From the NCBI GenBank assembly GCA_021234155.1, contig JAJEKV010000028.1, positions 3,740,567 to 3,804,566 on the forward strand: a stretch of DNA of 64,000 nt, in the 5' to 3' direction. The notes under the pieces were generated by a model. The model ran no database searches and was not told the origin of the DNA. It was given only the letters and a program-made list of their open reading frames with translations. Made by a program: the position numbers and the translations under genes. This DNA comes from Isoetes taiwanensis. Taxonomy: Eukaryota > Streptophyta > Lycopodiopsida > Isoetales > Isoetaceae. Shown here one piece after another: positions 11,614 to 21,195 of the stretch (position 1 is its first letter; every line of letters begins with the position of its first letter).

Positions 11614-12280
11614 TTAGTGATGCCTTTCGAGTAGCATGCCTGCATGGCTGCAGGCAAAGAGAATGTTGATTAAGGAAATGGCATCTGGTTTTTCCCCATT
11701 CAGTTGCATCAAGCTAAAGAAAAAAAAAGCTTCTTTTGCCTGGCCATATCTAGCATATGCTCCAACAATTGCATTCCAAGAGGCCATGTTGTACTCTGGC
11801 ATCTGTTCAAATGTTCTTCTTGACTCCTCGAGGCTTCCAGATTTAGAGTACATATCAAGTAGGGCATTTGCCATGGTAACATCCATCTCTAATCCAGTGT
11901 CATAAACAAGGGAATGCAATGTGCTGCAATAATGCTTGTCCATGATACTACACTACTTTCCTGCATGTTATCAAATACCTGCCTTGCTTGCTCTCTGTTG
12001 CTACACTTACTATACATATTAAGAACATCATTGCTTAGAACAAGGTCTGAATCCAAGTGAGACTTGATGATACAGGCATGTATAATTTTCCCATCATATA
12101 ATGCCCTTGTACAATAGCATACCTCTAAAATGCTTATAAAAGTGATCTTGTTTAGCATAACTCCATGTGAGGCCATGTTCCAAAATAACTGATGCGCAAC
12201 ATTGAATTGCCCATTGAGGTTGCATGTTGCAATAATGGCAGTCCAAGAAATAATGGGTTTTTTTTATGGCTTACACCAAA
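11614..12280 (-). pseudogene. PPR protein fragment (PLS-type)
   Basis: Pentatricopeptide-repeat proteins bind organellar RNA one base per repeat and direct editing or processing in chloroplasts and mitochondria. The minus strand shows consecutive 31-36-residue repeats: a tract with ISWTAIIATCN (about 12200-12250), then VLSNDVLNMYSKCSNREQAR and VSWTSIIAAH (12176-11930). In the next frame come VTMANALLDMYSKSGSLEES and MASWNAIVGAYARYGQAKEA, ending near PDAISLINILFACSHAG (11943-11614). The alternating L/S-type signatures (NAL..MYSKCG, SWNAII..YA) mark the PLS subfamily. A frameshift near 11930-11945 and the absence of both ends (no transit peptide, no E/DYW tail) make it a pseudogene fragment. 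Confidence 0.8.
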
Positions 12281-13273
12281 AACATTTTAGCCGAGCATGC
12301 AACCCTTAGTTTTCCAGTCTTGTTAGCTGATCCATATTGACATCCTTCTGCCCTCTGCTTAGGTATTTTTGCCTCAGAGATACTTAAACATTGAGCCAGA
12401 AGGCTTTTGCGACAAAAAGTTCCCATGTCCAGATTAGGGATAGTCCTTCATTGACTAAGCAAGAAATGTAAAGTCAACAAAGGAGACTGACATGTCGTGA
12501 TACTCACAAGTGAGACGGCATAGGATCATATAGAATTAAAGGAAGTGTCCAAAGTGCACTTTCATGCACACATTTACAGGAACTACACATTCTTCTTTGT
12601 GTGCTACAAGTATACCTAGAAGTATAGATTGCTATAGCTTGAAACTTTGCACATGCCACCCAAATTTATTAAGATTTCATTTCTACAGCTGTAGACACAT
12701 GTGGTACACATGGTTTTTTTTTCTAGATGAGACTAAGCAATGCCCAGGCTTTGCATGCTATTCTAAATGAGCAGTGTCAAGCATTGTGAGGAACATTCAT
12801 AATTTCTCTAACTTTTTCAAGGGACCAAAGTTTTGGTAGAACGGACGTGCTTAAAACGTTTTATTCATGCTCCAATCCACTGGTTAATACTTTCAAGCTG
12901 TTCAAACTAAGATATTCTCCAGATATCTAACCTAATGCTGATATTAGCAGTAAGACAAGGCCTGCTATTCGAAAACGAGCCCTGAAGTATATAGCATCCA
13001 TTGAAGATGCCCTACTTTGTTTCAGCCGTCTAGAATTCAAGCTTCCAGTTATTTTGACTTTCAAAAGAAGGGAAGTGGAAGATAAGAATCCAATAAGAAC
13101 AGAAAAAATGCTTTGCTGAAGAATATTTGCAGCATTTCCAGAACTTGAAAGAAACTTGTCAGAGTTAAGTACCCTGCAAAGAAAAATAAAGAATTAAAAC
13201 TGTTCAAGTTCTCACCATGAGCACAGTTTGGATTATAACTATATTTTTGCTACAGAAATGTTATAGAACTTAT
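12281..13273. other. No gene seen
   Basis: AT-rich sequence with short unconvincing frames, lying between the PPR fragment and the next LINE insertion. Part of it may derive from the flanks of the PPR locus. Confidence 0.35.
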
Positions 13274-13285
13274 ACAATTCTTATA
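13274..13285. repeat. Target-site duplication of L1-type LINE (left)
   Basis: ACAATTCTTATA, repeated exactly at 15889-15900 on the other side of the LINE. Confidence 0.75.
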
Positions 13286-13335
13286 TATTTTTTTTTTGAA
13301 GAACGTGTTTCACTTCATATTATACACTCAAAATA

Positions 13336-15050
13336 TTACAAAGTACTTCCAGAAGTAAGAAATGTCCCTAAAGCATCAATCACTTTTAGATGGTCATTCC
13401 ATATTGGAATTTTAATACGATCAGGCCAATTGGAGATCTGAAAGCAATTATACAACTTCTTATGAATTTCTTGAAGCACCACCTGAGAAGAAATACGCTT
13501 ATCATAAAAGACCTTTCTTCGCCTTCGCTTCCATACACTCCATATTAGCCAAGACTTTGCCATGTGAAATGCAATCCTTTTAGAAGCAGTCCACTGATTT
13601 GGATAAATACCCAAAAGAAAGTGCTGACTATCCAAAGATACTCCAAAAAGAGAATGCAGCCAGGACCTAAGACTACTCAGCTCTGCACACAAATATAAAC
13701 AGTGCTCCAATGATTCAATGCACCGCTCACACATTGGGAAAAGTGGGCTTACTCCTGGCTTAAAGCGATGAACCATCTCATTAACTCTCAAAGAGCGATG
13801 AATCACCTGCTAAAGTAGAACATTTACCTTTGGAGGATTATATTTAGACCAAACAAGGTTCCAGATGGATTGCCATTGAGAAGGCAAAGTCTGTAAGTGC
13901 CATTTTCGAGAAGGTGATAAAGTATTTGAGGAGGTAAGCAATCTGTAGCATGAACTTACTAGCTTCTTGCCTTCTTTAATACCTTGAACAAAGTTCCAGC
14001 ATCTCTTGTTACCCACCTTCTTAATTAGAGGAAGAGCACTTGCTACATAAGCCCATATACTGATATCTTTATCCAACAACCCATATGTCTCCTGAAACCA
14101 TTGCCAAGGAGCAATGTCAATACCAAAATACCACTGTTCAATAGAAATAATACCTGCTCTCCTCCACCTCGCTTGGGAATGCGCATGCATAAATTCTACA
14201 ACTGGGTGTAGTTGTCCATGAGTATACAAAGGCAACCACAGAAAGGGGGAAGATGCCTGGAGACAAGCTTCCCAATCAAATGTAATCACCTGCCCCAATC
14301 AAATGTAATCCCCTGCTGGACTACCTTCCAGGCCCGAAGCAAGCCTTTCAGTACTGGAGAGGCATGTGAAGAAGCTTTCAATGGATATAACAATGCCCAA
14401 GGGAGCTCAATTCTCACACCTTGCTTATGAAAAACCATACACTTCTTTACTGATTGTTTAAGTAACTTCATACCTGGTGATGCACAATCATCTTTCAACA
14501 AACTGAACAATAGCTTAAAAGCTAAGACCTTACCCTGTAAAGAAAGATCCAATATACCAAGTCCTCCTTGTTGTTTAAACAACATACATTTCTTCCACGC
14601 CACCTTCACAATGCCTCCTTGATCGGTACACCAGACAAAATCTCTTACAACCTTTTTTATCTCTGCAAACTTAGAAGCTGGAGCCAATAGAACCGAAACC
14701 AAATAAATATGCGTATTGTTCAATACTGACTTAGCTACTTGAATTCTACCTGCCAAGGATAACTTTGAACCTCTCCACCAAATCAGTTGCCTTTGTAAAT
14801 TTAAGATAATTTCATCCCATGCTTCATTCATGTCAATATCTAAACCAAAGGGGACTCCTAGAAGCTTTGTCTTTGCAGATGGTACAACAACCTTTCAGGC
14901 ATACTCATATAAAAAATGCGGAACTGCTTCCTTCCCCACCCATAAAGCACTACACTTAGCCCAATTAAGGAGACAGCCAGATGCAATTGAAAATATATCC
15001 AAAATCTTTTTGATTATCTGCACATTATTCTCTTCACCATCCACTAGCAA
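13336..15050 (-). pseudogene. LINE RT C-terminal part and zf-RVT domain
   Basis: This continues the LINE reverse transcriptase downstream of the catalytic motif. It starts with LFLLVDGEENNVQ (about 15050), then NWAKCSALWVG, KTKLLGVPFGLDIDM, the thumb and connector region with LSLAGRIQVAKSVL and GGLGILDL (14831-14286), then 14298-13810. The tail domain (13806-13336) has SLRVNEMVHRF and a Cys/His pattern (CERCIESLEHCLYLC) of the plant LINE zinc-binding RVT domain. Stops at about 13808, 14286 and 14832 break it into pieces. Confidence 0.8.
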
Positions 15051-15157
15051 GAATAGAATAGAATAGAATAGTTTTTTTAACGTCCACGGAGACTAATAGG
15101 TCATGGGACCCATACAATGGGCTAGTACAATCATTACTACTAGGATTAAAAAACCCC
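15050..15157 (-). mobile_element. Inserted LINE 3' tail (110 bp)
   Basis: The reverse complement of this stretch matches the 3' end of the LINE at 7130-7254: GGGGTTTTTTAATCC, GGGTCCCAT, AGTCTCCGTGGACG, a short A-rich run, then four CTATT/TATTC units. Only the last 110 bases of the element were inserted, an extreme 5' truncation. The site is inside the host LINE at its catalytic F-A-D-D codons. Confidence 0.75.
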
Positions 15158-15790
15158 TGCAAACTGATTAACCAAAACCTGTTCACCTTCCTCCAATAAT
15201 AATCCCTTTACCAAACTATCCTTTTCAGCCTCATGCAATAGTTGCGAAAGTCCTTCTGCCACTATAGTAAACAAAAAAGAAGCTAAAGGGCAACCTTGCC
15301 TTATTCCACGTTCGATTGGAAAAAGCACCAATGGTTCTCCATGATACAGTACTACCCCCTTAGCAGGAATCAACATTTTTTGCATCATAGATCGGAAACC
15401 AGACCCAAATCCCAATTTCAAAAGCATGGCATCCAAGAAAGTCCACTTCACACTATCATAAGCTTTAGCAAAATCCAATTTTAAATATAGAAGATTTTGA
15501 CCTGAACATTGGGCCCAATGAACTCCTTCATATGCTGCCACTATATTATGAAAAATTTGCCGACCTGGAAGAAAGCCTGACTGAGTCGCATCTATTCTCA
15601 ATCCCAAAACCTGTTTAAGTCTTTCTGCATAGGCTTTTGCAATAATTTTATAGATAGTAGATAGAAGAGTTATTGGGCGCCAATCATGAATGCTTACAGG
15701 TTCTTTCACTTTAGGAATAAGAGAAATCAAACCCGTATTCAAAATCCTATCAAATTGATGTGAAGTACACAAATCTTTGTAGGCCTCCAT
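15146..15790 (-). pseudogene. LINE reverse transcriptase, N-terminal half
   Basis: This begins inside the RT domain, because the endonuclease part was lost by 5' truncation. It has LISLIPKVKEPVSIHDWRPI, TQSGFLPGRQIFHNI, LKLDFAKAYDSVKW (catalytic block A) and ERGIRQGCPLASFLF, and ends at LVNQFA. The next residues should be the DD of the FADD active site, but the inserted tail at 15050-15157 starts here. These features fit the plant L1 clade. Confidence 0.85.
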
Positions 15791-15823
15791 AATGCTTACT
15801 GACGTCCATTCCCAATACCTTTT

Positions 15824-15888
15824 AAAATTCTTATAATTATTATTTCAAATTCTTATAATTATTATTAAGTCTTTCTGCATAGGCTTTT
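15824..15888 (-). repeat. Scrambled LINE 5' junction
   Basis: Two copies of an AATTCTTATAATTATTATT-like 19-mer are followed by TTAAGTCTTTCTGCATAGGC plus TTTT. The latter is also present inside the LINE at 15614-15638 in the same orientation. The 19-mer matches target DNA at 15891-15909. Confidence 0.7.
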
Positions 15889-15900
15889 ACAATTCTTATA
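15889..15900. repeat. Target-site duplication of L1-type LINE (right)
   Basis: ACAATTCTTATA, identical to 13274-13285. Confidence 0.75.
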
Positions 15901-17327
15901 ATTATTATTTATTACGATCTATATTCAATCTCTACTTATTGATCAAGGTGATAGATCACTCCATCTGGATGCTTTAATTCCATGTGATAATCAGGCTTAA
16001 CATTGAGATTGACCAAAGTAACATTCAATACAATATGGAGGAGGATATGAAAGTTCATATTTTAGAGCGTAAGTACTTACATCACAACCAGATCCCAAAA
16101 TACCTTCAAGCTGGATGTTTTTGAAAGGGTACAGTTAAAATTTCTATGGGCCTCCTTGCTCCAAGACTATACATGCATTTGTAGCTTTTGTTGACCTTGA
16201 AATAACAGGCACATCAAACACTTATGCAACATTATAGTCATGCAGCGCAAGCATACGGAAGTGCCTATTGTACCACCTAGAAACTTTTAGTAATCGACAA
16301 TGCATCACTGAAGTCAGGCCTACAATGGGAAGGAAGAACAATTTATGGTACTTCAACGAAAGTTTATACGGGTAAAAGAGAATTTTCGGGCTGAAATTCA
16401 ACCTAATAAATGCATGATACCACAATTAATATGAATTGTACAATCTGATGAATGCGATTGGCATCTCCCTCTAAAATTTGGTGAATATCATCTGGTGGTG
16501 CAGGTGAAATGACAACAACTTGAGTTAAGGTGCCTGCAAGATCTCAATCCGGTTCCAAAAGTTTGAGGACTCAAGTTCATCAGTAGATGGAAAAGTGCTA
16601 TATGAGCTCAATGCTTCCAGTTTCAACCTGCAACCATAAACAATGATTAGGAACTGGACAAGACATGGCAACCATTAGCATGCAAATTTTACCTTGCTTA
16701 TTTCCAAGACATTGTTAGCAAGGTAAGAAGTCATGCTGCACATTTTTGTGTTTGCACCACAATCACTTTCTGCTCAGGCGAAAGTGCATCACAGGATAGA
16801 AGATCTAACAGCCCAACGATACTAGCCGTGGGGCTGAATGACATCTCAGCCCATAGCCCAAGGTCATCTCTGAAAGTTCCCTCTTCAACTAAGCTAGTGA
16901 AGGAGTTTGTATTGGATTGGAACCTACGCTTGAATAAATGGTAGCTTGATTTGTTTGAGAAGATGAATTGGCATAGGGGCTAAATTCAGAACTTTGAATT
17001 GCAAGAACCTTAAACACATGTTAAGAGACCGTGTGATTCCAGAGAATGTAAGTTAAAGCACCACCTATCTTGATCCAAACTCTAGTAAATCCACAAAGTC
17101 TATAACTAAAGTTGTAAGTCTATACACATTATGAAAATTATTTCTCGAAAGAAACAATGCAATCATCAAATGTGTTATAGTAGAATGCAAGGAAACGATC
17201 GAAAGGCCTCCTATTCCTAACAATCTACTAAGTCTTAAAATCAAGAGAACCATTTAGAATTTGAGAGAAAGTACCTCTTTGTCACCATTCTACTACTATT
17301 GATTAGGACTTGATAATGCCAATCTAT
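15901..17327. other. No gene recognised
   Basis: No domain, RNA gene or repeat is recognised. This and 19855-20690 appear to be the pre-insertion sequence interrupted by the LINE at 17343-19840. Confidence 0.35.
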
Positions 17328-17342
17328 AAAATCAGGGAAAAT
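17328..17342. repeat. Target-site duplication of second L1-type LINE (left)
   Basis: AAAATCAGGGAAAAT. At least 14 bp of it (AAATCAGGGAAAAT) recur at 19841-19854 directly after the poly(A) tail. Confidence 0.8.
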
Positions 17343-19263
17343 AGAGGAAGGTATATCCTGGATAATGTGGCTGCTGCCACCTTGGGCATCACTTGGGCTA
17401 AGGATTCCAACCAACCAATTGGCCTTCTAAAGCTCGATATTACAAAGGCTTTTGACACGAGTTGATATTGCAAAAAATTGGGATTCTCAGATGCTGTCAT
17501 TTCCATCTTTCAAGCAGTGTTAAAGAATTCGGATCTGCGGTTCTTATAAATGGGGAATGCAGCCCCTTCTTTGATATTAAAAGAGGAGTTAAGCAGGGAT
17601 GCCCTCTTGCTCCTTTTTTATTTTACATTGTCATGGAAGGGCTGAATAGCAATTTCCAGAAAGCAAGGAATCTTCACATAATCAAAGGCCTTAATCTCCC
17701 CTCCCCCTCCTCAGGAGAAATGAGATCTTGAATGTTCATTTTGCAGATGATACCTTTCTTTTGTACATCTGGAGGAGCAATCCATTCACAACGCTCAAGT
17801 TATACTGGAGGACTTTGGAAAATGCTCAGGGTGCAAGATTAAGCCCATTAAGACTAAGCTTATCTCAAGGCATCAAGAGGAGGGTGAGCATGCAGCTTTA
17901 TCTTTAGGATGTATGTATCTCTCCCCTAACACTAAGACTAAAATTCTTGGCATTCCATATGCTATTAGAGTCAATGCTTGTGACCCATGGGAGGACCTTA
18001 TTGACACGTTTTACAGGAAGGTTGATTCTCTTAACTCTAAGTTTCTATGGAAGAGCCATCCTGGCAAATTCGGTTATCACCTCCTCTCAGGTTTACCAGT
18101 CTTCAATTATCATGGCTCCTAAGAAAGTGCTTGCCAAGATGCAAAGTATTATTGGAAGGTTCATTGCAGGGGGATCAAGTCGAAGGTGTTGGATTCCAAT
18201 CTCGAATGTTGCAAGCAAAAAAGTAAGGGAGGACTGGGGGTGATTAACATTGAGAAGCAGGCTACTGCTCTGGCTGCCAAATATTTTTTCAGGGCCTGCA
18301 ACAACCAAATAAATCATCCTGTAAGTTGCCTTATTCATTATTATATTGAGAAATGCCATCCCTTTGGATGGAGAAACCTCAGGCTGCAGCTCCCTCATAG
18401 TATCTATTTTGATTTCACGGTCCCCTCCTCCATACCCTTGATTATCAAGAAATGGATCAGAGCTTGGGCTAAGATTAAGGGTATGTACACATGGAAAGAG
18501 GGGCTCTCTCAGGATCAGCCAATTTTTTGGAGCCCCTCATTGATTCTGGATGATTCCAACATGTGCTTGGCTACTAACTTCCCTAAGTTAACCAAGCAAT
18601 GGACTACTAGAGGTATTATCTACATTAGAGATATCATCCATAATTTCAATTATCATCAGTCTGTTCTTAGGGATCTGGATGATGATTCCAAGCAGCTGTT
18701 CAATAGTATTTCCCTGAAATTGGCAGCTTTAGATTGGCATAAATTTTGGCATATTAATGGTTTTTGTGGTTACAGGGTCAACTTGGCTTACAGGTACCTT
18801 AATAGAAAACAAAATATTTCCATTCATACCAAATGACATTGAGCCAGAGAGAGCCACCAGGAACTTAACTTTCATGTGGCAGAGCCCCATCCATCCGAAA
18901 ATCAAAGCTTTTATGTGGCAGCTTTGGCATAGAGCCCTTGCTACCAACAAAAAGAGATGGAGGTTAAATATATTTGTGCTAGGTGCCTGCAGGACCAGGA
19001 GAATGAACACACCTTTTTAAAAACTGTCTTTGGGCAGAATGGACACTGGAATTGGCTAAAACTGAGCTAAATATTTCTAATCTGGTCAATATGCAAGCCA
19101 TTGACCTCTTTTTCCCGGCCAACCCAGTAGAATGGCGGAGGTACATTCTCCTATGGAGAATCTGGAAGGGGAGAAACGCTTTAATCTTCAAGGATGAATT
19201 TGTTTGGCCTAATGCAATTATCAAGCAAACCCAAGTCTATCAGGATTTTGAAGATCTGTGGTA
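17343..19263 (+). pseudogene. LINE reverse transcriptase and zf-RVT domain, frameshifted
   Basis: Motifs come in several frames. Block A is GLLKLDITKAFDT (about 17420-17460), followed by a stop. Then come GVKQGCPLAPFLFYIVMEGL (about 17585-17645) and the catalytic VHFADDTFLLY (about 17735-17770, FADD present). These are followed by KILGIPYAIR, FYGRAILANSVI, GLGVINIEKQA (18236-18270) and a long open frame at 18186-18836. The zinc-binding RVT tail is at 18840-19020 (FMWQSPIHPKIKAFMWQLWH). It is an L1-clade element, clearly distinct from the one at 13286-15888. There are at least five frame breaks. Confidence 0.85.
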
Positions 19264-19840
19264 ATCAGGATTAAAAGTTCTATTTTTCATGTTTGATTTC
19301 TATTGATTGCAGGCAATATACTTATCATGTTTAAGAGATTGAGGTGGAGAAGAATGAATCTTCATGCAAATGCTTTATGGCTGACTCAATTTGGGGTCGA
19401 GGTACCGAATGAACATGGAGAAGGATGCCACTGTCACTGTGTCTGCACTACCTACTTTGATGAAAAAATATATATTCTATGCACCGCGAAGGACAAGAAA
19501 GATAGGTTCAACCCAGGGAAGGCTCACCTGTGTAATTGCCCTTACTGCCTTTTCATTGCAGCCAACAAGGGCATGGGCAGAAAGGACCACTCTCAGAGGG
19601 AGCCCAAGAAAAGAAGATTTTCATGCAGCTGAACGTTTCTCCAAACAGTTTCTCGAACAGTTTCTCATATCTTTTGAATTATCTGAGATATTTTGTCAAC
19701 TTTTTGATAATTCTGTCTAACCAGGATTTCGAACCTGCCCTTTCCAAAAAGGTTCTCTCTTTTAAAAAGCTCTCGAGCTTATTTTGTAATATTTCTATAC
19801 GGACTTTAATATATATACATAGCCTTCAAATAAAAAAAAA
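17343..19840 (+). mobile_element. L1-type LINE insertion, 5'-truncated
   Basis: A 2.5-kb plus-strand LINE that starts inside the reverse-transcriptase domain and ends in an A-rich tail (19827-19840). It is flanked by the direct repeat AAATCAGGGAAAAT. Start inside the ORF, tail and duplication together make the boundaries secure. Confidence 0.85.
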
Positions 19841-19854
19841 AAATCAGGGAAAAT
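19841..19854. repeat. Target-site duplication of second L1-type LINE (right)
   Basis: AAATCAGGGAAAAT, matching 17329-17342. Confidence 0.8.
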
Positions 19855-20694
19855 TAAGATGAAAGGCCAGAAATATGAATTGTATAGCCATTTCGATGAA
19901 ATTCGTACCTGTATCCATTGTCAACCAGATCTATTGCTAGGTCATGATTTTTACAATGATACTTAGAACTATCAAGCAGATTTGTTCTATCCATCTAATC
20001 CTAATTTCAAAGCCTGTTGAAACCCATGGTCTACTCAAAAAATCGAAGCCCATCACAGGGCTAGATCCTTCAAAAAATTGCAGACCATCACTATTTCGGG
20101 AACAACTGCTGCTGCATCTCTAAAAATCTATGTCCTCATGAAATGATAATAAAAAATAGATCATTTCACCTGTTGCAACTGCAAAGCCAAAAAGCTTTCT
20201 GAAAAACTACTCTCGTTGTGAGCAGTTGCATGACCCTGCAAAGCTGCATGCAGGTGGAGACAGTGCAATCCAGAAAATACAATCGAATAAAAGGAATGGC
20301 AAAAATATGGAATGGTTTTGCCCTAATTAGATGCACGAGTTCCAAAATGGCAAATAAGAAAGCACGAGAAAATTATGGCCGAAGTACTTGTCGAGACACA
20401 ACAAAAAGGAAAATGGAAGCGGGAACGGAGTGGAGGATGCAAATTGTTGATTCTTGTAATCAAGAGCGATAGAGATGCATTAGGCCCAACACAGGATACA
20501 AGATACAGTGCCTGCTCCTATCTCCATTATTATTTTTTGCCATTTTTTTAATCTTCGTGGCCATTGATTTGTAAAAGAGAGGATCTAAAGGTGCAGGACA
20601 TGCCGCCTCAGATTTTGGTGAGGTGGAGGTGCTAGATGGATAGGCTAGAATTGCAAGGAAGGTTGTAGGCTTGGCTGACGTGCTAAAAAAACAA
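19855..20694. other. No gene recognised
   Basis: AT-rich, with short frames only. It ends in an A-rich run (about 20683-20700) directly before the gypsy integrase fragment, which begins abruptly. Confidence 0.35.
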
Positions 20695-20936
20695 AAAAAA
20701 TGTGTTTCCGAAACATCAGGAGTTCGTAAGCTCATTCTCCATGACATACATAACAGTCCTATAGAGAGGCATGCAGGATTTATGAAGACATATTTTAAGA
20801 TCCGCTCTAGCTATTTTTTGCCAGGGATGAAGAAACACATTGCCCAATACATTAAGCAATGTCAGATATGTCAGCAAACAAAGGTAGAACAATTACGCGT
20901 CCCAGGGGAATTGCAACTCTTAGATGTTCCTAATGC
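20695..20936 (+). pseudogene. Gypsy G1 integrase, N-terminal zinc-binding part
   Basis: This starts abruptly at SGVRKLILHDIHNSPIERHA, followed by GFMKTYFKIRSSYFLPGMKK and QYIKQCQICQQTK, the HHCC zinc-binding domain that begins retroviral-type integrases. The element is truncated here: protease and reverse transcriptase are missing. At 20940 the coding sequence (LQLLDVPNAE) is cut by the DNA transposon and resumes in frame at 29764 (WEVITMDFI). Confidence 0.85.
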
Positions 20937-20940
20937 AGAA
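20937..20940. repeat. 4-bp target duplication AGAA (left)
   Basis: AGAA directly precedes the left terminus and recurs at 29760-29763. Removing the element and one AGAA restores AATGCAGAATGGGAAGTT, which is NAEWEV of the gypsy integrase, as in the intact copies at 40868 and 49654 (NAKWEV/NAKWEM). Confidence 0.9.
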
Positions 20941-20964
20941 GGGTAAAAGAAAGCTAGGGTATCT
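20941..20964 (+). repeat. Left terminal inverted repeat
   Basis: It begins GGGTAAAAGAAAGCTAGGGT and then reads ATCT. The first 20 bases are identical to the reverse complement of the right end, and the remaining four differ once. Confidence 0.9.
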
Positions 20965-20973
20965 AAAAAAAAT

Positions 20974-21000
20974 GCCCTTACATTATGTATAATGTAGGGC
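20974..21000. repeat. Left subterminal palindrome
   Basis: Arms GCCCT(T)ACATTA and TAATGTAGGGC flank a TGTA loop. Its TACATT/AATGTA core is shared with the palindrome at the other end. It could be a transposase-binding or hairpin element. Confidence 0.75.
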
Positions 21001-21195
21001 ATGTAGGCACCGTTTTAGTTATTTTTTTGAATTTTAGTTAGTTGGGATATGTAATGATTATGAGTAGCCACGTCAGCAATTCAAAATTATGAGTGGCAGT
21101 GGCAACCAGAACGGACCTTCATTGCAATTTTTCGGAGGGAGATTGCGAAGTGTTTCCTGTTTAGGAAAAAAATTTGCCGCCGTTCCAATTTTTTT

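Larger units (their letters stand above)
13286..15888 (-). mobile_element. L1-type LINE insertion, 5'-truncated
   Basis: A minus-strand LINE of 2.6 kb bounded by the 12-bp direct repeat ACAATTCTTATA. Its 3' end is a poly(A) tail (poly(T) at 13287-13298 on the plus strand). Its 5' end at 15824-15888 is scrambled: two copies of AATTCTTATAATTATTATT, which matches the target DNA just beyond the right duplication, plus a 24-nt copy of an internal LINE segment. A separate LINE 3' tail is inserted at 15050-15157. The target duplication, tail and 5' truncation are the hallmarks of target-primed reverse transcription. Confidence 0.8.

Noticed and set aside
16366-16390. GGGTAAAAGAG resembling the terminus of the 8.8-kb transposon
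   Set aside because: No inverted partner and no 4-bp duplication found nearby; the match fades after 11 bases. Probably chance.
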